64,000 nucleotides of DNA, taken from positions 801 to 64,800 of the forward strand of contig DAGC01000012.1 in the NCBI GenBank assembly GCA_002495625.1, given 5' to 3'. The stretch is from Methanobacterium sp. UBA375 (GTDB taxonomy: Archaea > Methanobacteriota > Methanobacteria > Methanobacteriales > Methanobacteriaceae). A program made the position numbers and the translations under genes. The notes below the pieces were generated by a model, which searched no databases, was not told where the DNA came from, and saw nothing but the letters and a program-made list of their open reading frames with translations. Positions 1 to 6,607 of this stretch are shown here, one piece after another. The stretch's first letter is position 1; each line of letters starts with the position of its first letter.

Positions 1-279
1 AAGGTAATTAATATGGCCAATAAGGCGATTGTAATTACTTTCAGTGAAAATATCAAGGCAGGTAGCGCGTTTACTAGTATCAAAGTCACTAATGCCAACG
101 GAGTAAAAGTAAACCCATTATACAAAGTGATAAGCGGTAAAACACTAACCCTAACGCGTATTGGGAATTACATTAATGGTCTAACCTACACCATTACCCT
201 ACCTACAGGCAGCATTACCGACGCGGCAGGTAATGCGATTACCACCTACACCAGTAAATTCACCACACGTCGTACCTAA
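1..279 (+). CDS. C-terminal fragment of Ig-like-repeat surface protein
   Basis: The reading frame is open from the first base of the window, so this is the 3' end of a longer gene. The visible 92 residues form one Ig-like repeat of the bacterial-Ig type common in adhesin-like proteins of Methanobacteriales. Recognisable pieces are KAIVITFSENIKAG near the start, then NPLYKVISGKTLTL, GLTYTITLP and DAAGN...YTSKFTT at the end. Such proteins usually carry a signal peptide and many tandem repeats and are exported; none of that is visible here. The gene ends straight after the repeat with no anchor segment. An ATG at 13 lies inside the domain and is unlikely to be the start. Exact role unknown. Confidence 0.75.
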   Translation, partial: KVINMANKAIVITFSENIKAGSAFTSIKVTNANGVKVNPLYKVISGKTLTLTRIGNYINGLTYTITLPTGSITDAAGNAITTYTSKFTTRRT

Positions 280-307
280 AAAATTATTTTTTCCCCTTTT
301 TTCTTTT
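280..307 (+). terminator. Oligo-T terminator of the Ig-like gene
   Basis: Immediately after the stop codon there are two T-rich runs (T6 at about 287 and T6 at about 297) split by CCCC. Archaeal RNA polymerase terminates at oligo-T tracts without needing a hairpin, so this is the likely transcript end. Confidence 0.45.
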
Positions 308-488
308 TGGAAACATTTTAGATTCTAATTTTCTGAAATTAAATTATAGTAGGGTATTCATTTTAAATTAATAAGTTGCCCTTTAAAAGAGATTAAATAC
401 TCAAAATGATTGTCATATTCAAAAAAAAGTTTTTATGAAGTAAAAAAGGGAAAAAAATTAAGGAGGAAAATAAAAAAAATCTAAAAAA

Positions 489-1493
489 TTATTTAGACTC
501 CACCCCAACCAGTTTGTCTATCTGTTTTTGCCATGATTTGGAGCGGACGTTTTCCATATTTATTTTGTCCCTTCTTATGATGATTCTGTCTTGAGGACAG
601 GCTTTTGCACAGGCTCCGCAGAGAATACAGAATTTGGGGTTTATAACAGATTTACCATCCACGAGGGAAATTGCGTTGCAGGGGCAAACATCCATACAGG
701 CATGGCATGATTCTCCTTTACATTCAGCTTCTTCTGCAAATATTGCTTCACCTTCGAAGGGTTTGGAAACTGTTGCAGCATCCACTGGGCAGATTTCCTG
801 GCACCATCCACAGTTGACGCAGGCATCTTCATCGATGAAGGAGTATCCTTTGGTCTCGGCGTCTTCGGGATTTATCTCGTATATTCCATAGGAGCAAGAT
901 CTGCACGCTGCCTTTATGGCGTCTACTGGACAGGCGCGTTTACAGATCAGACAGTATACACATTTATCCTCATCGACGGAGATCTCAGGAGCTTCTATGT
1001 TTTCATTATTCATGGTTATAGCGTCTGCTGGGCACATCTCCTCACAGATACCACAGTGTATGCAGGTATCTTCGTTGATTTCAATTTCTCCGACCACAAG
1101 CTTAGATCTTTCCGGCAGTTCCCGGGATACTGTTATAGCATCTCTGGGACAGGCAGTTTCACACGCCTTACAGTAAAGGCACTCTTCTTCATCGATTTCT
1201 GCACTACTTTTCCATTTTGGATACAGCTCATGCTCTTTGATGTCTACATCATCTATTTTGAATTCGAAAGCATCAAATGGGCATGAAGCAGCACATAAAC
1301 CACACAGAGCGCATTTATTTTTGTCCACGTTAACGTAATCCATGTCAACGAGACCTCTGGCTATGGGCACTAAAGGCCCTAGTCTCAATGCCTCGGTTGG
1401 GCATATGTCCGTGCATATGCCGCAACCAACGCATTTATTTTTTCTATAACTGAGTGAACGTTTTTGTTCCCCTTCTCTTTCCACGGACACCAT
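489..1493 (-). CDS. fwdF: Polyferredoxin with eight [4Fe-4S] motifs, FwdF-like
   Basis: A 334-residue iron-sulfur protein. Eight cysteine clusters can be counted: seven classical CxxCxxCxxxC motifs (CVGCGICTDICP, CALCGLCAASCP, CLYCKACETACP, CIHCGICEEMCP, CVYCLICKRACP, CVNCGWCQEICP, CILCGACAKACP) plus a variant at CKGESCHACMDVCP. Eight clusters and this length fit FwdF, the polyferredoxin of tungsten formylmethanofuran dehydrogenase, which carries electrons in the CO2-reducing first step of methanogenesis. The CRSCSYG insertion before the sixth motif also fits. The start has a good site (GGAGATAAAAG then ATG). It lies 12 nt downstream of a second ferredoxin gene and near a Mop gene, but no catalytic Fwd subunits are adjacent, so it could instead be a related polyferredoxin serving another oxidoreductase. 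Confidence 0.65.
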   Translation of the reverse strand: MVSVEREGEQKRSLSYRKNKCVGCGICTDICPTEALRLGPLVPIARGLVDMDYVNVDKNKCALCGLCAASCPFDAFEFKIDDVDIKEHELYPKWKSSAEIDEEECLYCKACETACPRDAITVSRELPERSKLVVGEIEINEDTCIHCGICEEMCPADAITMNNENIEAPEISVDEDKCVYCLICKRACPVDAIKAACRSCSYGIYEINPEDAETKGYSFIDEDACVNCGWCQEICPVDAATVSKPFEGEAIFAEEAECKGESCHACMDVCPCNAISLVDGKSVINPKFCILCGACAKACPQDRIIIRRDKINMENVRSKSWQKQIDKLVGVESK

Positions 1494-1505
1494 CTTTTAT
1501 CTCCT

Positions 1506-1700
1506 CTAACTTTTCTTTGATATTGCCTGATTTGGACAATTCTGGATACATAAATCGCAATCATCACATTTTTCTGGGACTAAAACCAGTTTACCATCTT
1601 CTTCAATGAGTGCTCCCTGTTCACAGATTTTTATACACAGTCCTTCACCAGGACAGTCCTTTATTTGACCACATTTTTCCATGTCTATTTCTACTGGCAT
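1506..1700 (-). CDS. Small 2[4Fe-4S] ferredoxin, FwdG-like
   Basis: A protein of about 64 residues with two cysteine clusters: an unusual first one (CGQIKDCPGEGLCIKICEQ) and a typical second one (CDDCDLCIQNCP). It is transcribed just ahead of the polyferredoxin with a 12-nt gap, so the two probably form an operon and exchange electrons. Size and context match the small ferredoxin subunits of formylmethanofuran dehydrogenase (FwdG or FwdH), but the short sequence cannot settle which. I chose the ATG at 1700, which has GAGG nine bases upstream; the ATG at 1709 abuts that site too closely. The first cluster has wider cysteine spacing than usual and may hold a modified cluster. Confidence 0.6.
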   Translation of the reverse strand: MPVEIDMEKCGQIKDCPGEGLCIKICEQGALIEEDGKLVLVPEKCDDCDLCIQNCPNQAISKKS

Positions 1701-1754
1701 TTGTATCATCCTCTTGAATTATCCTCGATCAATATTCGATTGATGTTTTTTATT

Positions 1755-1784
1755 AAACGATATGTTTATATAAACATATCGTTT
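1755..1784 (-). promoter_or_regulatory. 30-bp perfect palindrome over the ferredoxin TATA box
   Basis: Each 15-base half (left half AAACGATATGTTTAT) is the exact reverse complement of the other, with no spacer; symmetry stops at 1754/1785. The centre (TTTATATA, about 1766-1773) is itself an archaeal TATA box. Transcription toward the ferredoxin gene would start near 1744, giving a leader of about 45 nt to the ATG at 1700. A dimeric regulator bound here would be expected to exclude TBP, so this looks like a repressor operator. The regulator is not identifiable from the window. Confidence 0.6.
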
Positions 1785-1907
1785 TGCATGTGGTTATTAA
1801 AATTTGAAATAAATGTAATAATCCGCTTAATCCTATTGAAAAACAATTTTTTAATAGTATTAATAAACAGAAAAAGTATTAAAAAGAGAAAATAAGAAAA
1901 AGGTAAT

Positions 1908-2117
1908 TTATTCTTTTCCAACCATAACTTCTGTGGCTTTTATTATGGCGGTGACTTTGTCTCCTTTTTTAAGACCAAGTTTTTCAGCAGATTCTTTGGT
2001 AATTAAGGCGGTTACAAGACCTGGTGAATCTACTTCTATTTTGATACTGGCCATAACTGCTCCTAATTCAACATCCTCTACGGTACCTTTTAACATGTTT
2101 CTGGCACTAATCTTCAT
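1908..2117 (-). CDS. Mop-type molybdopterin/molybdate-binding (TOBE) protein
   Basis: A 69-residue protein that is one TOBE/Mop domain. Features are the opening MKISARNMLKGTV, the SIKIEVDSPG stretch, and the ending ESAEKLGLKKGDKVTAIIKA, typical of small oligomeric oxyanion-binding proteins such as clostridial molbindin. These bind molybdate or tungstate as stores or sensors. Position beside FwdF-like genes fits, since formylmethanofuran dehydrogenase holds a Mo or W pterin. The start is the ATG at 2117, which has GGAG eight bases upstream; an in-frame GTG three codons earlier overlaps the site. About 200 nt and the 30-bp palindrome separate it from the ferredoxin gene, so it is probably a separate transcript. 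Confidence 0.85.
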   Translation of the reverse strand: MKISARNMLKGTVEDVELGAVMASIKIEVDSPGLVTALITKESAEKLGLKKGDKVTAIIKATEVMVGKE

Positions 2118-2158
2118 AATTATCACTCCCTTCTTTAATGGTCAATATTATATTATTG

Positions 2159-2197
2159 ATTTTTAATGTATTAAAAATTATGACATGAGGATGTCAT
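2159..2197 (-). promoter_or_regulatory. Two inverted repeats in the Mop promoter region
   Basis: Two adjacent inverted repeats lie 42-80 bases upstream of the Mop ATG: ATTTTTAAT-GT-ATTAAAAAT (2159-2178, nine-base arms) and ATGACAT-GAGG-ATGTCAT (2180-2197, seven-base arms). The first overlaps a plausible TATA element and the second lies just upstream of it. An octamer ATGGTATT is also directly repeated at 2196 and 2228. They look like regulator sites, possibly for metal-oxyanion control, but no binding protein can be named. Confidence 0.4.
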
Positions 2198-2693
2198 GGT
2201 ATTCGCATCATTCACTATGTGATGGCCATGGTATTTCCTTCAATTTTTTTTAGTAAATCCCATGAATTGTGTCTGAAACGAATATATTTTATATAAAATA
2301 AATCCATGGCCCCAGTAATAATAAGAGAAATGTAAAAAGGGGGGTTTTTCTAATTCTTCCCGGTTTTGAATTATATAGGCTTAATCCCTTTGGCTAGATC
2401 ATTCCAGCTACACCTTATAAGGTTTGATCAGAGAATATAGATCTGAAAACATTGCTGGTCGATTAAGGTACAGGTTGTCATTTATAGTTTTACTCCTACT
2501 ACCTTTTTACTGGAATAATGTAGGCCTATTGTAGAAATGACTTGATATAGTATGATTGGAAGATTTTAATCATCCCCACCTAATTTTTAGTAAAGGTTTA
2601 ATATTGACTTAATCTGAAAGATCTTATCTGGAGTTGCAACTAAAATTAAATAAGTTGTATATACCCAATTCAACCAAATTTTAAGTGAGATAC
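2198..2693. other. Intergenic region between divergent Mop and TrmO genes
   Basis: About 500 bases without a convincing gene. It holds an AT-rich TATA-like stretch at about 2281-2301, a GGGGGG plus T-run at 2339-2349, and a perfect 12-bp palindrome ACCTTATAAGGT at 2412-2423 flanked by GATCA and TGATC. A structured RNA is possible but I see no known RNA signature. Confidence 0.4.
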
Positions 2694-3185
2694 ATGGACA
2701 TAATCGAATACAAACCAATAGGAATTATAAGATCTCCCTTTAAAAAGTTAGAGGGCATGCCCATCCAGCCGGTGGGTGCTTGCGGTGTCAAAGGGGAGAT
2801 CCATATCGAAGAGGAGTACACTGAGGGACTTACTGATCTGGATGAATTTTCTCATATTATCCTTATCTACCACTTACATCTCTCTAGGGGATTTTCTTTA
2901 ATGGTTAAACCCTTTATGGATGATAACAAACACGGTATTTTTGCAACCAGAGCTCCTAAACGACCGAACCCCATAGGGCTGTCGGTGGTCTGTCTGGATA
3001 AGATTGAAGGCAACATCGTCCATATCTCCAATGTAGATATTGCAGATGAAACACCCCTACTTGACATAAAACCATACATACCACAGATGGAAAGAAGGGA
3101 AGATGAAGAGGTATGTATAGGATGGTTTGAAGATCATCATCATAAAGCTTCAGATATGAGATCGGATGATCGTTTTATTAATTGA
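2694..3185 (+). CDS. TrmO-like tRNA m6t6A37 methyltransferase
   Basis: A 163-residue member of the TsaA/YaeB/TrmO family (UPF0066), SAM-dependent beta-barrel enzymes that N6-methylate t6A at position 37 of tRNAs reading ACN codons. Visible family motifs are IGIIRSPFK near the N terminus, EEYTEGLTDLDEFSHIILIYHLH in the middle (family core), and FATRAPKRPNPIGLS followed by VDIADETPLLDIKPYIP. The ATG at 2694 gives the usual start MDIIEYKPIG with GTGAG just upstream; a GTG nine bases earlier is less likely. The histidine-rich tail is not conserved family material. It is divergent from the Mop gene and appears monocistronic. Confidence 0.8.
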   Translation: MDIIEYKPIGIIRSPFKKLEGMPIQPVGACGVKGEIHIEEEYTEGLTDLDEFSHIILIYHLHLSRGFSLMVKPFMDDNKHGIFATRAPKRPNPIGLSVVCLDKIEGNIVHISNVDIADETPLLDIKPYIPQMERREDEEVCIGWFEDHHHKASDMRSDDRFIN

Positions 3186-3251
3186 AATATAATTTTCCTT
3201 AACCTTTTTTTTATTAACTTTTTATAAAATAACAAATAAAATTTAGATGTC

Positions 3252-4952
3252 CTAGAACTCCTCCATCTCGGAGATATCCAGCATGGCCTCCACGGCCTTA
3301 GGCTCCACATGGATGCCTGCCTCTCTGATAGCGGCTATGGGGTTTAAACCACCAGGTGTTACTATACCGGCGTGGTATCTTTCCACCTTAGCATTGTAGA
3401 TGAGTTCGCTTGGTTTTCCCACCTTCAGGATGGAGAAACCTGCTGTCTTTTTAATTTCATCCAGGATACTCATGGTCTCGGGCCGGGCGATGTAGGGTAT
3501 TTCCTTTAAACTGGCCAGGATCCTTCCACTACTGTTAACTGCTTCTAAGACAGAGGTCATGCCCTTCGTTAAGTATATCTCATGGGGATCCAGGGACGAA
3601 CCACTGTAGGCGGTTAATTCAATGAAGCGGGGGTTTTTTGTCTGGGTCTCCAGGACACCTCCATACTGGGGTGCCGATGGTATTCCCCTCTTATTTAAAA
3701 TCCCATCGATGGTCAGACTGCACACCGTGGCGATGCTGGATTTGCCCTCCTTGAGATCAGGAATAATCTTGAAATATTTACTGACGCAGTACTCTGGTTT
3801 AGACATCACCTCGGTGAAGACGTCCAGGGCGTCCTCCAGGTCTTCCTTGTTTACGTGGGAGATGTTGGCGATGACCTGGCCGGTATGGGTTTGCGGGTCG
3901 AAACTCACCATATTTATGAGGTTCCAGGCCTTGGACAGTAAAAATCTAACTTCTTCTCTGGTCCCCTGTTTGGCCGTCTTCAACACAGGTTCTGGTTCGG
4001 TTAACTTTTCCATGGTGGAAAATTCCACAGTCTGCTCAGCCAGTCTTATGTTAACATCGTATCCTGCTTCTTTTGCAGCGCATAAGGGATTTATACCACC
4101 CACCACGGCGATGCCCACCATTTCATCAACCACCGGAATGCCCAGTACAGATTCTCCACTTTCACCTATCTCCATCACACCGGAGACTCCGATACCTTTC
4201 ATCTTCTGGAAGGTTTCCACGGCCTTCTCCCGGGCACTTTCTGGTATCAGACGGAAATTCGCCGGGATATATCCAGTCCCCTCTCTAACCACCTCTAAAA
4301 CAGAGGTCATCTCCCGGTCGGTGAACGCCTCCAGGGGTGTCATAGATGTCTTCTTATAGGCGATGAGTTCGGTGAATCTAACTGGAGTATAATCATCAAC
4401 TTTCACCAGCCCACCATACTGGGGAATAACCGGTATTCCCACTTTACGTAACATACCATCTATGGTGGTACCGCATATGGTATCCAGTTTAAAGTATTCT
4501 TCATCATTTTCATCCTTCTCACTGATAAGCCTTACATAGGGACTGACCGCTATCCCCTTGGCAAATACTTCCTTTAAGATGTCCATTACACCTTTCCTAT
4601 CCCGGAAAATGGAAGTGTTCACCACCACATTTCCCCAGGCCTGGTTAGGGTCCAGGGTGGTGTTGTAGATCATGTTTTCGAATTTGGAGAAAATAAAATC
4701 CACCTGATCATAGATAAGACCTTTTTCAAGTTCTTTCAGTCCTTTGGGAGTGATTTTCCTTCCGGCGTATCCTTTACGCTCTGTGAATCCCTTCTCATCC
4801 AGGATTCGCATGTGATATCTTACGGCACGTTCTCCCAGATCGTAACCCTTCTTTTTAAGCCCCAGGGCGATTGTTTTGGCTCCGAGAACATCTTCTTTAT
4901 CAGCAAGAATCCTTAAAATTTCCATCATTTTGCGATCAGTTTCATCAGGCAT
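3252..4952 (-). CDS. nrpR: Global nitrogen regulator NrpR, single-chain two-domain form
   Basis: A 566-residue euryarchaeal nitrogen repressor. Residues 1-70 form a winged helix-turn-helix (LADKEDVLGAKTIALGLKKK then RAVRYHMRILDEKGF). Two homologous NrpR regulatory domains follow (about 75-310 and 335-560), recognisable by repeated blocks such as CGTTIDGMLRKVGIP / CSLTIDGILNKRGIP and GGINPLCAAKEAG / GGLNPIAAIREAG. NrpR binds GGAA-N6-TTCC operators to repress nitrogen assimilation genes and is released by 2-oxoglutarate. Having both domains in one chain matches methanococcal NrpR rather than the split NrpRI/NrpRII of Methanosarcina. The start is supported by GGTGA ahead of the ATG. It lies directly downstream of glnA, whose promoter carries a perfect operator, and has its own upstream region. 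Confidence 0.92.
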   Translation of the reverse strand: MPDETDRKMMEILRILADKEDVLGAKTIALGLKKKGYDLGERAVRYHMRILDEKGFTERKGYAGRKITPKGLKELEKGLIYDQVDFIFSKFENMIYNTTLDPNQAWGNVVVNTSIFRDRKGVMDILKEVFAKGIAVSPYVRLISEKDENDEEYFKLDTICGTTIDGMLRKVGIPVIPQYGGLVKVDDYTPVRFTELIAYKKTSMTPLEAFTDREMTSVLEVVREGTGYIPANFRLIPESAREKAVETFQKMKGIGVSGVMEIGESGESVLGIPVVDEMVGIAVVGGINPLCAAKEAGYDVNIRLAEQTVEFSTMEKLTEPEPVLKTAKQGTREEVRFLLSKAWNLINMVSFDPQTHTGQVIANISHVNKEDLEDALDVFTEVMSKPEYCVSKYFKIIPDLKEGKSSIATVCSLTIDGILNKRGIPSAPQYGGVLETQTKNPRFIELTAYSGSSLDPHEIYLTKGMTSVLEAVNSSGRILASLKEIPYIARPETMSILDEIKKTAGFSILKVGKPSELIYNAKVERYHAGIVTPGGLNPIAAIREAGIHVEPKAVEAMLDISEMEEF

Positions 4953-5075
4953 TTATTCACCAGATTGAATTGATTTAACATTTTAATGGTTTGTTTATCG
5001 TTAAGGTTTAAAAGCTTTTTGTGAAAAAAAATTAAAGTGATAAAAAAAAATTTATGTTTAAAAGATATTTGTTAT

Positions 5076-5112
5076 AAAAAAATAAAAAATTTTAGGGGAT
5101 GGATAAACCCCC
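5076..5112 (-). terminator. Terminator of glnA
   Basis: Just after the glnA stop codon the minus strand reads a G-run, a short loop and a C-run (GGGG at 5108-5111 pairs with CCCC at 5095-5098), followed by T-rich sequence down to about 5076. This suggests glnA and nrpR are separate transcripts despite facing the same way. Confidence 0.5.
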
Positions 5113-6438
5113 CTAGAGCAGCTGGTAGTATTTATCCAGTTCCCACTGGGTTACCTGTAAGCGGTACTCTTCACATTCTTTCTTTTTGAGAGCTATGAAT
5201 CTTTCGAAGCTGTGTGGGCCTAAGATTTCTTTGACCAGTTCAGATTTTTCTGATAAGGCCACGGCCTGTTCTAATGAGGCAGGTAGTGATTCAATTCCTT
5301 TAGCTTCTCTTTCTTCTTCGGTTAAGTTGTACAGGTTGAACTCCATAGGATCGGGCATTTCATATCCTTCTTCGATTCCCTTGAGTCCGGCCATGAGCAT
5401 GGATGCCAGTTGCAGGTAAGGGTTTCCTGATGGGTCAGGACACCTTAATTCCATCCTGGTGGCAACTTCTTTACCGGGCTGGTATAGAGGCACACGGATT
5501 AATGCAGAACGGTTTCTTCTGGACCATCCTATGTACACTGGTGCTTCATATCCAGGAACCAGTCTTTTAAATGAGTTAATTGTAGGATTCAGTATGGAGA
5601 CGATTTCAGGTGCGTGGGTTAAAACACCACCTATGTATGCTTTACCATCGTCTGAAAGGTTGTACTCATCATCAGCATCGAAGAAAGCGTTTTTTTCTCC
5701 TTTAAACAGTGACTGGTGGACGTGCATACCGGAACCGTTTTCTCCGAATATGGGTTTGGGCATGAAGGTAGCGTAAAGACCGTACTGGAGGGCTATTTCT
5801 TTCACGGTTAACCTGTAGGTTACCATGTTGTCGGCCATTTTAAGGGCGTCATCGTATCTCATGTCGATTTCATGCTGTGATGGAGCTACTTCGTGGTGAG
5901 AGTATTCAACGTTAATTCCCACATCCTTGAGGGCCAGGACGGTGTCTCTCCTGAGATCAGATGCTAAATCTAGTGGTGTTAGGTCAAAGTATCCACCGTT
6001 GTCTATAGGTTCGGGATGTTCAGCGGATGCGAAATAGAAAAATTCCAGTTCAGGCCCCACGTAGAAGTGGTCGAAGCCTAATTTTTCCATCTTCTCCAGA
6101 GCTCTTCTTAAGACGTAACGGGGGTCTCCTTCGTAGGGTTTTCCTCCGGGTATGAGGACATCACATATCATTCTAGCTACTGCTTTTTCCTTTGGTCTCC
6201 AGGGGAGAAGTTGGAAAGTATCGGGGTCTGGCATGGCGATCATATCGGATTCTTCGATGTCCTGGAAACCGGTTATACTGGATCCATCGAATCCCATTCC
6301 CTGATCAAGGGCAGTCTCGAGTTCATCCTGAGTGATGGCAAAGCTTTTCAGAATACCGTTTATATCGGTAAACCACAGCCTGATGAACTCTACATCGTTT
6401 TCTTGTACTATCTGTATAATTTCATCTTTACTTGGCAT
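5113..6438 (-). CDS. glnA: Glutamine synthetase, type I
   Basis: A 441-residue glutamine synthetase that makes glutamine from glutamate, ammonia and ATP in the cytoplasm; it is the main ammonium-assimilating enzyme of methanogens. Signatures visible are the beta-grasp N domain with FTDINGILKSFAI, the GFDGSSITGFQ loop, metal-ligand region YVGPELEFFYF, HHEVAPSQHEID, GSGMHVHQSL, and the NRSALIRVP active-site block. Length fits the GSI-alpha group, which lacks the adenylylation site. GGAG eight bases before the ATG supports the start. The promoter holds a perfect NrpR operator between TATA box and start site, so expression should fall under nitrogen excess; nrpR is the next gene downstream. Confidence 0.96.
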   Translation of the reverse strand: MPSKDEIIQIVQENDVEFIRLWFTDINGILKSFAITQDELETALDQGMGFDGSSITGFQDIEESDMIAMPDPDTFQLLPWRPKEKAVARMICDVLIPGGKPYEGDPRYVLRRALEKMEKLGFDHFYVGPELEFFYFASAEHPEPIDNGGYFDLTPLDLASDLRRDTVLALKDVGINVEYSHHEVAPSQHEIDMRYDDALKMADNMVTYRLTVKEIALQYGLYATFMPKPIFGENGSGMHVHQSLFKGEKNAFFDADDEYNLSDDGKAYIGGVLTHAPEIVSILNPTINSFKRLVPGYEAPVYIGWSRRNRSALIRVPLYQPGKEVATRMELRCPDPSGNPYLQLASMLMAGLKGIEEGYEMPDPMEFNLYNLTEEEREAKGIESLPASLEQAVALSEKSELVKEILGPHSFERFIALKKKECEEYRLQVTQWELDKYYQLL

Positions 6439-6457
6439 TTTTTCAACTCCTTAAATC

Positions 6458-6478
6458 TCTAGAATTGGTCTAGAATTG
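6458..6478 (-). repeat. Tandem decamer in the glnA leader
   Basis: The decamer TCTAGAATTG occurs twice with a period of 11 (6458-6467 and 6469-6478) inside the presumed untranslated leader of glnA, 20-40 bases before the ATG. The 11-base period places both copies on one face of the helix. Function unknown. Confidence 0.5.
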
Positions 6479-6492
6479 TTAAAGTTATCACC

Positions 6493-6523
6493 GGAAATAG
6501 GTTTCCTACTCGTGGCATATAAA
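6493..6523 (-). promoter_or_regulatory. glnA promoter: NrpR operator and TATA box
   Basis: The sequence GGAAATAGGTTTCC at 6493-6506 exactly matches the NrpR operator GGAA-N6-TTCC. On the glnA strand it lies just downstream of a TATA box (TTTATATG, 6516-6523) preceded by a purine-rich BRE-like CCAAAACA. The start of transcription should be near 6493-6497, so a bound repressor would cover it. This matches the known arrangement at methanogen nitrogen promoters. Confidence 0.85.
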
Positions 6524-6607
6524 TGTTTTGGAAACGTTTCAGACCACTATTTCCATGGGGACTACCAGTAAAAAAAAGTTAAAATTAAAAACATATAACA
6601 CAAGGAT

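Noticed and set aside
2412..2423. 12-bp palindrome ACCTTATAAGGT as an operator or RNA hairpin
   Set aside because: Perfect but isolated, far from either start codon, and without a loop; kept only as a note on the intergenic region.
3622..4359. 245-codon open frame on the plus strand opposite nrpR
   Set aside because: Fully antisense to a conserved gene, with Ser/Pro-rich shadow composition and no ribosome site.
6530..6540. GGAAACGTTTC as a second NrpR operator upstream of glnA
   Set aside because: It contains a palindrome (GAAACGTTTC) but does not match GGAA-N6-TTCC spacing, and it lies upstream of the TATA box.
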